NCBI GenBank assembly: GCA_038252405.1
Contig: JBBSAJ010000001.1
Coordinates: 1-64,000, forward strand
Source: DATCDE01 sp038252405
Lineage (GTDB): Bacteria; Actinomycetota; Actinomycetes; Prado026
Reading direction: 5' to 3'
DNA: 64,000 bases
The position numbers and the translations under genes were made by a program. How positions within the stretch are numbered: position 1 is the stretch's first letter; each line of letters starts with the position of its first letter. A model generated the notes under the pieces. It was not told the origin of the DNA. It was given only the letters and a program-made list of their open reading frames with translations, and made no database searches. Positions 38,426 to 45,662 of the stretch are shown one piece after another.

Positions 38426-38604
38426 TTCGACTCCTTCTTCCGCTCGGGGAGGTTGATGAACATGCCGCCGACGAAGAGGGCCGCGATGATGACGTAGACG
38501 ATGATGTTGGCGTACTTCATCACGAACCAGTCGCCGATCGTCAGGGCCTTGTAGCCGCCGTCACCGACCAGGTCGATGAGCGGGCCCCACAGCTGATTGA
38601 TCAC
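38422..38604 (-). CDS. small single-helix membrane protein of the cytochrome b cluster
   Basis: The 60-residue protein has an amphipathic start (MINQLWGPLIDLVGDGGYKALTIGDW), one membrane helix (about 30-51) and a charged tail LPERKKESK. The start is a GTG at 38604 with GGAGG five bases before it. The stop overlaps the cytochrome b start (ATGA). By position and size it is probably a small structural subunit, as in b6f or bcc complexes. I recognise no family. Confidence 0.72.
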   Translation of the reverse strand: MINQLWGPLIDLVGDGGYKALTIGDWFVMKYANIIVYVIIAALFVGGMFINLPERKKESK

Positions 38605-38828
38605 TGCACCTCCTGGGCTACTGAGAGTGAGAGCGACGGCCCGAGATTCACCCTGCTCAGCTCGTCGGCCGAGGTGGTTCGGTGAGGCTGCCGTTGATGT
38701 GTCCGGTCCGCGGTGGCGATGCCGGTGGTTCCGAGCCGAACTGGTTCCTGCCCGCGAGACCGTGACCGGTCTCGCGCTCGATGGTCGGCCGGGACTTCTC
38801 GTTCCCCGGCGATGACCAAGCCGTTCAC
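38601..38828 (-). CDS. possible small leader ORF before the cytochrome cluster
   Basis: A GTG at 38828 has a strong AGGAGG five bases upstream. The 75-codon frame ends in TGA overlapping the GTG of the next gene (GTGA), which is the spacing of real coupled genes here. Against it: the product is Arg/His/Ser-rich with no recognisable fold, and its third-position GC is well below that of neighbours. A hairpin lies inside it. It may be a translated leader rather than a conventional protein. Confidence 0.28.
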   Translation of the reverse strand: MNGLVIAGEREVPADHRARDRSRSRGQEPVRLGTTGIATADRTHQRQPHRTTSADELSRVNLGPSLSLSVAQEVQ

Positions 38829-39074
38829 ACTGTCCTCCTGAAGGTGAGGCTCACAGGCCGTACTGCACGGCCTCGTTGCTGCATCGTTGCTTTCAACCAA
38901 CTTTCAGGATCAGTGGCGAACGGCACGCACAGGAGGGTCTTTGGTCCCCTTGTGACCAGTCTGTCAGGTGTGACGGGCGTGGCCCCGCCGCCGTGCCGTC
39001 TCGGGCATCGTCCTCCTCCGTGGCCTGGCGCGCTACATTCGCCATGATCCCGAGCAGGAGAGGACCGGCAGGAC
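38605..39074. other. 470-base divergent intergenic region between cytochrome cluster and CoA-transferase
   Basis: This is the longest gap in the window and must hold promoters for both directions. It contains the possible small ORF (38601-38828) and the hairpin at 38753-38776. AT-richer stretches occur around 38880-38950. I could not fix a -35/-10 pair. Confidence 0.6.
38753..38776. other. perfect 10-bp hairpin in the cytochrome-cluster leader
   Basis: CGCGAGACCG and CGGTCTCGCG form an uninterrupted stem with the four-base loop TGAC. It is about 150 bases upstream of the first certain gene of the cluster and would be in its 5' leader. It has no following T-run. It could be an attenuator, processing site or protein-binding site. 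Confidence 0.6.
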
Positions 39075-39851
39075 ATGACACTGGACAAGAGCGGCTGGAC
39101 CGCGGCCGACGCCGTGGCCGATGTGGGCGACGGTGCGTCGCTCGCGGTGGGCGGGTTCGGCCTGTGCGGCATCCCCTCGGCGCTCATCCAGGCGCTGTAC
39201 GAGGCCGGGGTGTCCGGGCTGCACGCGGTGTCCAACAACTGCGGGGTGGACGGGTGGGGTCTCGGCGTGCTGCTCGGGGCCAAGCGGATCGCCCGGATGA
39301 CGTCGTCCTATGTGGGTGAGAACAAGGAGTTCGAGCGGCAGTTCCTCTCCGGCGAGCTGGAGGTGGAGCTGACCCCGCAGGGCACGCTGGCCGAGCGGCT
39401 GCGGGCGGGCGGGTCCGGCATCGCCGCGTTCTACACGGTGACTGGCGTCGGCACCCAGGTCGCCGACGGCGGTCTCCCCTGGCGGTACGCGGCCGACGGG
39501 TCGGTCGCGCTGGCCTCGCCGAGGAAGGACGTCCGCGTGTTCGACGGCACGGAGTACGTGCTCGAGGAGGCGATCACGACCGACTTCGCGCTGGTCCGGG
39601 CCGCCGTCGGCGACCGCCACGGCAACCTGGTCTTCCGCGAGAGCGCCCGCAACTTCAACCCGCTGGCCGCCATGGCCGGGCGGGTGACCATCGCCGAGGT
39701 GGAGCAGCTGGTCGAGCCGGGGGAGCTGGACCCGGACCGGGTGCACCTGCCCGGCATCTTCGTGCAGCGGGTGGTGCCGCTGACGGCGGAGCAGGCGGCG
39801 GACAAGCGGATCGAGCGGCGGACGGTCCGCCCGGAGGGGGAGCAGGCCTGA
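39075..39851 (+). CDS. scoA: 3-oxoacid CoA-transferase subunit A
   Basis: The 258-residue alpha subunit has the glycine-rich start of the family (GDGASLAVGGFGLCGIPSALIQAL), SNNCGVDGWGLGVLL, and EAITTDFALVRAAVGDRHGNLVFRESARNFNP. It forms a heterodimer with the B subunit encoded next (TGATG junction). The complex moves CoA from succinyl-CoA to acetoacetate or another 3-oxoacid, linking ketone-body or aromatic breakdown to the TCA cycle. The ATG follows an AGGAGAG-type site. Confidence 0.93.
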   Translation: MTLDKSGWTAADAVADVGDGASLAVGGFGLCGIPSALIQALYEAGVSGLHAVSNNCGVDGWGLGVLLGAKRIARMTSSYVGENKEFERQFLSGELEVELTPQGTLAERLRAGGSGIAAFYTVTGVGTQVADGGLPWRYAADGSVALASPRKDVRVFDGTEYVLEEAITTDFALVRAAVGDRHGNLVFRESARNFNPLAAMAGRVTIAEVEQLVEPGELDPDRVHLPGIFVQRVVPLTAEQAADKRIERRTVRPEGEQA

Positions 39852-40510
39852 TGGCACTGACCAGGGAGCAGCTCGCGGCCCGCGTCGCGCAGGAGCTGCA
39901 GGACGGCCAGTACGTGAACCTCGGCATCGGGCTGCCGACACTGGTACCGAACTACCTGCCGGTCGGCGTGACCGTGGTGCTCCAGTCCGAGAACGGGATC
40001 CTCGGCGTGGGCCCGTACCCGCGCGAGGCCGACGTCGACCCCGACCTCATCAACGCCGGCAAGGAGACCGTCACGGTGCTCGACGGCGCCTCGTACTTCG
40101 ACTCGGCGGCCAGCTTCGCGATGATCCGCGGCGGCCACGTGGACGCCGCGATCCTCGGCGCCATGCAGGTGTCCGCCACGGGCGACCTGGCGAACTGGAT
40201 GATCCCCGGGAAGATGGTCAAGGGGATGGGTGGCGCCATGGACCTCGTGCACGGCGCCAAGCGGGTCATCGTCATGATGGAGCACGTCGCGAAGGACGGT
40301 TCGCACAAGATCGTCGAGGAGTGCACGCTCCCCTACACCGGGCGCCGGGTGGTGCAGCGGGTCATCACCGACCTCGCCGTCCTCGACGTCACCGACGACG
40401 GCCTGGTGCTGCGTGAGCTCGCCCCTGGCGTCACCGTCGACGAGGTCCGGGAGAAGACCGGGCCGCCGTTCGCGGTCCCGGCCGAGCCGACCACCATGCG
40501 GGTCGGCTGA
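39851..40510 (+). CDS. scoB: 3-oxoacid CoA-transferase subunit B
   Basis: The 219-residue beta subunit has YVNLGIGLPTLVPNYL and the catalytic Glu47 in QSENGILGVGPYP. Later are GGHVDAAILGAMQVSATGDLANWMIPGKMVKGMGGAMDLV, all typical. Its ATG shares one base with the stop of subunit A, so the pair is coupled. Confidence 0.94.
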   Translation: MALTREQLAARVAQELQDGQYVNLGIGLPTLVPNYLPVGVTVVLQSENGILGVGPYPREADVDPDLINAGKETVTVLDGASYFDSAASFAMIRGGHVDAAILGAMQVSATGDLANWMIPGKMVKGMGGAMDLVHGAKRVIVMMEHVAKDGSHKIVEECTLPYTGRRVVQRVITDLAVLDVTDDGLVLRELAPGVTVDEVREKTGPPFAVPAEPTTMRVG

Positions 40511-40517
40511 CCGGTCG

Positions 40518-41963
40518 TCAGCCTGGGGCAGCCGGCACGACGGCGGTCGCCCCGCCGCGGCGGGGGTCCCCCGCGACCTGGACGCCGAGGCGGTCCGTGG
40601 CCACCAGGTGGACGCCGCCGAAGTACACATCGACGTCCGGCCAGGTGTTGACCGGGGCGCCCGCCGTCCCGGCCAGCACGTCGTCCGGCAGGCCCGGCTC
40701 GGCCTGGTAGCCGGCGCCGTCCCAGTGCAGCCGCGGCGCGTCGACGGCGTCCTGCGGGGCGGCGCCGTCGTCGAGCAGGTGGCGCAGCACCTGGGTCAGG
40801 GCGCTGCGGATCCGCTCGCTGCCGCCGCTGCCGAGCGCGGTGAGCCGGCCGTCGGGGTGCTCGACGACGGTCGGCGCCATCATCGAGCCCACCCGTTGCC
40901 CGGGCGCAGCGGCGTGGAAGCCGTCGGGGTGCAGGTCCCGCTCGCCCATGACGTTGTTCAGCTGGATGCCGGTGCCGGGGACCATCACCCCCGAGCAGGA
41001 GCCGTTCGACGTCGTCATCGAGGCCACGTTGCCCTCGGTGTCGGCCACGCTCACGTGGGTGGTGCCCTTGACCGACCGGACCCGGGCGATCAGGTCGCGG
41101 TCGCTGATCGCGGCGAGGGCGGCGGCGAGCGGGTCGCCGGCCGCCAGCCGCTCCAGCCCGTGCGCCACCAGGCCGCCGCCGAACGACGGCGCCGGGTTGG
41201 TCAGGATGCGGACCCCACGGTAGGTGACGGCCAGCGGCTCCCGCTCGACCACCCGGTACCCCTCGAGGTCGCCGACGCCGACCAACCCGCCGCCGCGGCT
41301 CATCGCCGCGGCCAGCGGCTGCGCCAGCGCGGGGTCGGCGAACCCGGTGACCCGACCGGCGGCCACCTCGTCGAGGAAGTCCGCGTAGCGCGGGTTGGTC
41401 ACCAGGTCGCCCGCCGAGGGCAGCCGCCCGGACGGCGCGAACACCGCCCGGGCCTCATCGGTGAGGGTGAGGATGTCCGCCAGCAGCACGACGACGGCCG
41501 CCTGCATCGGCTCCAGCCGGGTCCCCTGCCGGGCCAGCCGCTGCGCCGGGGCGACCACGTCCGGCAGCGGCAGCCGGCCGAACCGCTCGTGCACGTGCAG
41601 GTAGCCGGCCAGCGCCCCCGGCACGCCGACCGATCCATAGCCCACGTGGAACACCTGGTCGGCACCGGAGAACGCCACGGTCACCGGCGTGAAGTGCGGC
41701 TCCAGGCTGGCCGCGCTGCGACCGCGGCCCGGGGTGTCGACGAAGAAGTCGACGAGAGTCGCCCGGCCGTCCGCCGTCCTGGCCAGCAGGAAGCCGCCGC
41801 CCCCGAGACTGGTGAGCCCGGGCTCGGCCAGCGCCGAGGCGAAGCCGGCCGCGACGGCCGCGTCGAAGGCGTTGCCGCCGGCCCGCAGCACCGTCGCGGC
41901 TGCCTCGACCGTGGCCGGGTCGCCGCCGGCGACCGCGGCCGGCCGGCTGCCCCGTGGTTCCAC
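40518..41963 (-). CDS. gamma-glutamyltransferase-family protein
   Basis: The 481-residue Ntn hydrolase is predicted to self-cleave at Gly300/Thr301, with Thr301 in KGTTHVSVADTEGNVASMT as nucleophile. The large-subunit start has AATVLRAGGNAFDAAVAAGFA and LTSLGGGGFLL; the small subunit has GSGGSERIRSALTQVL. No signal peptide is visible, unlike periplasmic GGTs, so the protein is probably cytoplasmic. Family members act on glutathione, gamma-glutamyl peptides or cephalosporins; the substrate is not set. The start GTG at 41963 is chosen for the conserved beginning; the frame extends further upstream. Its stop is 8 bases from the convergent scoB stop. Confidence 0.87.
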   Translation of the reverse strand: MEPRGSRPAAVAGGDPATVEAAATVLRAGGNAFDAAVAAGFASALAEPGLTSLGGGGFLLARTADGRATLVDFFVDTPGRGRSAASLEPHFTPVTVAFSGADQVFHVGYGSVGVPGALAGYLHVHERFGRLPLPDVVAPAQRLARQGTRLEPMQAAVVVLLADILTLTDEARAVFAPSGRLPSAGDLVTNPRYADFLDEVAAGRVTGFADPALAQPLAAAMSRGGGLVGVGDLEGYRVVEREPLAVTYRGVRILTNPAPSFGGGLVAHGLERLAAGDPLAAALAAISDRDLIARVRSVKGTTHVSVADTEGNVASMTTSNGSCSGVMVPGTGIQLNNVMGERDLHPDGFHAAAPGQRVGSMMAPTVVEHPDGRLTALGSGGSERIRSALTQVLRHLLDDGAAPQDAVDAPRLHWDGAGYQAEPGLPDDVLAGTAGAPVNTWPDVDVYFGGVHLVATDRLGVQVAGDPRRGGATAVVPAAPG

Positions 41964-41968
41964 CCGGC

Positions 41969-42106
41969 CCAGCCTGCCAGAGCGGGCCTCAGGCGGTCGC
42001 GCGCCGGTGGTGCTCCGCGGCGCTCTCGCAGGGCCCGGCCTGGTCGCACCCCGTACTCGAAGCCGCACTCGCGGCAGACGGGCACGGCCCACGGTCCCAG
42101 GCGCAC
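41969..42106 (-). pseudogene. possible DinB/zinc-ribbon gene fragment
   Basis: From a GTG at 42106 the minus strand reads VRLGPWAVPVCRECGFEYGV, with a CXXCGFEY motif like the zinc-ribbon start of some actinobacterial DinB-type proteins. After about 45 residues the similarity is lost and the frame runs into the gamma-glutamyltransferase gene. It could be a decayed gene end or chance. Confidence 0.25.
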
Positions 42107-42196
42107 AACCTCGACCGGCCGGACTGAAATGCGCTCGTCGGGTCGCTGCTCGGGCGGCTACCGTGCGAACCCCATCCGACGATCAAGGAGGTGGCC

Positions 42197-42742
42197 GTGC
42201 CCGAGCTGGCGCTGCCGACCGTCACGGTCCGGGAGTCCTTCCTGGTGGGCATGGAGGAGTTCCGGGCTGAGGGCCGCGGCGGTCCCGACGACGACTCGAT
42301 GGTCGGCAACGAGCTGCGGGCCCACGGCGCGACGTGGGGCACCGAGAAGGGCTTCGCCGGCTACGTCGCGGAGCTGCGGGCGGCGGCGCTGGAGGAGACG
42401 CCACGGCCGGAGGGTCACGTGCCGTCGACGACCTGGTGGTGGGTGGACGGGGCGGGGTACCTGGGTCGGCTCGCCTTCCGGCACCGGCTGACCGAGCACC
42501 TGCTGGAGGTCGGCGGCCACATCGGGTACGACGTCCGGCCCAGTGCCCGCCGACGTGGCCACGGCACCGCCATGCTCGCGGCGGCGCTGCCTCGCGTCCG
42601 TGAGCTGGGTGTTCCCGACGCACTGATCACCTGCGACGTCGACAACATCGCCTCCCGCCGGGTGATCGAGTCGGCCGGCGGCCGGTTCGAGGACGAACGC
42701 AGGGGCAAGCTCCGGTTCTGGGTGGCGACCGGGGAGCAGTAG
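42197..42742 (+). CDS. GNAT-family N-acetyltransferase
   Basis: The 181-residue protein has a GNAT core with the acetyl-CoA loop RPSARRRGHGTAML and CDVDNIASRRVIESAGGRFE near the end, the pattern of a predicted acetyltransferase group related to RimI-like enzymes. An AAGGAGG ends 5 bases before the GTG at 42197, which decides the start over the GTG at 42191. Target unknown. A FAD oxidoreductase gene begins 13 bases downstream. Confidence 0.85.
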   Translation: MPELALPTVTVRESFLVGMEEFRAEGRGGPDDDSMVGNELRAHGATWGTEKGFAGYVAELRAAALEETPRPEGHVPSTTWWWVDGAGYLGRLAFRHRLTEHLLEVGGHIGYDVRPSARRRGHGTAMLAAALPRVRELGVPDALITCDVDNIASRRVIESAGGRFEDERRGKLRFWVATGEQ

Positions 42743-42755
42743 CGTCGCAGCCACC

Positions 42756-43874
42756 ATGGACGGCTTCGACGTGCTCGTGATCGGCGGGGGCATCGCCGGG
42801 GCGGCCGCCGCCTTCCACCTGGCCGGCTCCGCGCGGGTGCTGCTCGCCGAGACCGAGCCGGTGCTCGCCTTCCACACCACCGGCCGGTCGGCCGCGCAGT
42901 ACCTGGAGAACTACGGCAGCGACCAGGTGCGTCGGCTCACGCTGGCCAGCCGGGCCTTCCTCGACAGTCCTCCCGGCGGCCAGCCGAGCCTGCTGAGCCC
43001 CCGGGCCATGCTGGCCGTCGGGCGGGAGGACCAGCGGGCCGAGCTGGTCGGGCTGGCTGAGCGGGGCCGGGCGCTGGTCCCGTCGATCCGGCTCGTGGAC
43101 GGCGACGAGGTGGCCACCCTGTGCCCGGTGCTGAGGCCCGAGCACGCGGTCGCCGGCGTCCTGGAGCCGGACGCCAGCGACATCGAGGTGGCCCGGCTGC
43201 ACCAGATCCTCGTGGCCGGGCTGCGCCACGCCGGAGGGGTGGTCCGCGCCGGTGCGCCGGTGACCGCGCTGGCCCGCTCGGGCGGTGGGTGGCGGGCCAC
43301 GGTGGGCGGTGAGCCGGTGGAGGCGGCCGCCGTGGTGAACGCGGGGGGTGCCTGGGCCGACGATGTGGCCCGGCTGGCCGGCCTGGCGGCGGTCGGGCTG
43401 CGCCCGCTGCGGCGCACCGCCTTCACCGCGAGCTGCGACCAGGACACCACGGGCTGGCCGCTGGTCAACGCCGTGGATGAGCGCTGGTACTTCAAGCCCG
43501 AGGGCGCCGGCCAGCTGCTGTGCTCGCTGGCCGACGAGACCCCCAGCGACCCGTGCGACGCCCGGCCGGACGAGGCGTACGTCGCCCTGGCGCTGGAGCG
43601 GATCAACGAGGCCACCACGCTCCGGCTGCGGCACGTGCGCACCGCCTGGGCCGGGCTGCGGACCTTCGCCCCCGACCGCGAGCTCGTGCTGGGCGCCGAC
43701 CCGGCCGAGCCGACCTTCGTCTGGTCGGCCGGCCAGGGCGGCTACGGGATCCAGACCGCGCCGGCGGTCGGGGCGTTCGTGGCCGCCGCCGTCCTCGGGG
43801 GTGCACTGCCCCCCGAGCTGGCCGCGACCGGAGTGCGGCCCGAGCTGGTCAGCCCGGCCCGCTTCGCCGGCTGA
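42756..43874 (+). CDS. FAD-dependent oxidoreductase of the DAO family (D-amino acid dehydrogenase/glycine oxidase-like)
   Basis: The 372-residue protein begins with the FAD Rossmann loop VIGGGIAGAAAAFHLA. TGRSAAQYLENYG is characteristic of the D-arginine dehydrogenase (DauA)-like group. The distal FAD-binding part ends GQGGYGIQTAPAVGAFVA. It oxidises an amine or amino acid C-N bond and passes electrons to oxygen or a quinone. It follows the acetyltransferase and is probably co-transcribed. Substrate preference is an inference from the YLENYG motif. Confidence 0.88.
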   Translation: MDGFDVLVIGGGIAGAAAAFHLAGSARVLLAETEPVLAFHTTGRSAAQYLENYGSDQVRRLTLASRAFLDSPPGGQPSLLSPRAMLAVGREDQRAELVGLAERGRALVPSIRLVDGDEVATLCPVLRPEHAVAGVLEPDASDIEVARLHQILVAGLRHAGGVVRAGAPVTALARSGGGWRATVGGEPVEAAAVVNAGGAWADDVARLAGLAAVGLRPLRRTAFTASCDQDTTGWPLVNAVDERWYFKPEGAGQLLCSLADETPSDPCDARPDEAYVALALERINEATTLRLRHVRTAWAGLRTFAPDRELVLGADPAEPTFVWSAGQGGYGIQTAPAVGAFVAAAVLGGALPPELAATGVRPELVSPARFAG

Positions 43875-43987
43875 CCGCTCGACACCACCCGTCTGGGTGC
43901 TTCAGCCGGGCCGCTCGCGCGGCGACGACCAGATCGACGACGGCGCCACTCGGAGGTGCCTTCGCCCTGACCTGGGGGAGGGGCCTG

Positions 43988-45616
43988 ATGCGCTCACGGT
44001 CCGCGCGCGCCCACGGAGCAGCGCTGGCGCTGTCCGCGGCGCTGCTGGGGTCCGCGGCGGCGCCGGCGATGGGCGGGCCGGCCTCGCCGACCCGCACGCT
44101 GAGCGCCACCTCGTCGGTGATCACCGTCAGCCGGCTCGACGGCGCCAGCCGCTACGAGACCGCGGCCCAGGTGGCCAGCCAGTACGCGCCCGGCGTCCCT
44201 GCCGTGTACATCGCCACCGGCCGCTCCTTCGCGGACGCGCTGGCCGCCGGACCTGCGGCGGGCTCGACGTCGCCCCTGCTCATCGTGGACGGCGGGACGG
44301 TGCCCGCGGCGGTGAGCCAGCAGGTGGCCCGGCTGACCCCCGGCGTCGTCATCCTGGTCGGCGGCACGGCGGCCGTGCCCGACTCGGTCGGCCAGGCGCT
44401 CGGCGCCTACGCGACCGGCGGCTGGAAGCGGCTGGCCGGGGCCAGCCGCTACGAGACCGCCGTGGCCGTCTCCCAGGCCACCTTCAACCCGGGTGTGCCG
44501 GTCGCCTTCGTGGCCACCGGCCGGGACTTCCCGGACGCGCTCACCGGCGCGGCGCTCGGGGCCCTGCTCGGCGGACCGGTGCTGCTCACCGACCCGACCA
44601 CGCTGCCGACCGCGGTGGCCGACGAGCTCAGCCGGCTGCAGCCGGCCAAGATCGAGGTGCTCGGCGGGACCGCGGCTGTCAGCGGCGCCGTCTTCAGCCA
44701 GCTGGCGTCGTTCGCCCCCACGGTCGAGCGGCGCAGCGGGTCCGACCGCTACCAGACCAACGCCGCCGCGCTCGCCCTGCTCGGCACGGCGACGACCGCC
44801 GTGGTGGCCACCGGCGGGACCTTCCCGGACGCGCTGACCGGCTCGGCGCTGGCCGGCCTCCAGTCCGGCGCGCTGGTCCTCACCGGGACCACCGGTCCGG
44901 TGTCCGCCGTGCTCACCCAGGTGAGCCGGATCCACCCGACCGGACTGGTCGTGGTGGGCGGAACGGCGGCTGTCCCGGACGCTGCCCTGGACCCGATCCG
45001 GCAGGCGCTCGGTGACCTGCCGCCCGGGGTGGCCACCGCGTTCGCGGTGAACACCAAGGACGGCCAGACGCTGCGCTGGAACCCGTGCGCCGCGATCGCC
45101 TACCGGGTGAACCCGGGCCCGCTGGGGTCCGGGGTGGTCACCGACGTGCAGGCCGCCCTCGCCAAGATCAGCGCCGCCTCCGGGCTCTCCTTCAGCTACG
45201 CGGGGACGACGACCTTCGTGCCGACGTCCACCAACACGGCCAGCGCCCCGGCCGCCCTGGTGATCGCGGTGGCCGGTCCCACCCAGACCGACCTGTACGC
45301 GTCCGGGGCCATCGGCGAGGGTGGCTGGTCGGCCAGCGGGGTCTCCAACGGCAGCGGCTGGGTGTGGAAGATCGTCCGTGGCTACGTGGTCGTCGACCCG
45401 GCCTCGGCGGCCACCAAGGTCGCCGGGTTCGCCCAGGGCGACGACCGTGGTCCGCTGCTGCTGCACGAGATCGGTCACGCCGTCGGCCTGAACCACGTGA
45501 CCGACCCGCTGGAGGTCATGTACCCGGTGCTGCGCCCGACCGGGCCGGTCGGCTACGGCGCGGGCGACCTCGCCGGGCTGCGGGCCGTCGGCTCGTCCGG
45601 CGGCTGCATCGGCTGA
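43988..45616 (+). CDS. secreted cell-wall-binding (CWB2 repeat) protein with C-terminal metzincin-type metalloprotease domain
   Basis: The 542-residue precursor has a signal peptide (about 1-29). Three CWB2 repeats follow (about 45-135, 148-232, 248-335), each with RYET/RYQT, ATGxxFxDALxG and VVGGTAAV-type motifs; these anchor proteins to cell-wall polymers. The C-terminal domain (about 350-542) carries HEIGHAVGLNH (493-503), the HExxHxxGxxH zinc site, and a Met at 511 in the following turn, the matrixin/metzincin pattern. So it is a wall-anchored peptidase, with the targeting module first. A GGGGAGGGG precedes the ATG. Target protein unknown. Confidence 0.92.
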   Translation: MRSRSARAHGAALALSAALLGSAAAPAMGGPASPTRTLSATSSVITVSRLDGASRYETAAQVASQYAPGVPAVYIATGRSFADALAAGPAAGSTSPLLIVDGGTVPAAVSQQVARLTPGVVILVGGTAAVPDSVGQALGAYATGGWKRLAGASRYETAVAVSQATFNPGVPVAFVATGRDFPDALTGAALGALLGGPVLLTDPTTLPTAVADELSRLQPAKIEVLGGTAAVSGAVFSQLASFAPTVERRSGSDRYQTNAAALALLGTATTAVVATGGTFPDALTGSALAGLQSGALVLTGTTGPVSAVLTQVSRIHPTGLVVVGGTAAVPDAALDPIRQALGDLPPGVATAFAVNTKDGQTLRWNPCAAIAYRVNPGPLGSGVVTDVQAALAKISAASGLSFSYAGTTTFVPTSTNTASAPAALVIAVAGPTQTDLYASGAIGEGGWSASGVSNGSGWVWKIVRGYVVVDPASAATKVAGFAQGDDRGPLLLHEIGHAVGLNHVTDPLEVMYPVLRPTGPVGYGAGDLAGLRAVGSSGGCIG

Positions 45617-45662
45617 GCGCGGGCTTCGCCGCACAGGTTGGCCGCCGGGCTAGGCTCGGCGG

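Noticed and set aside
38940..38975. CRP-like half sites (TGTGACC, GTGTGACGG) before the CoA-transferase genes
   Set aside because: They do not form a spaced palindrome; at least two mismatches in each possible pairing.
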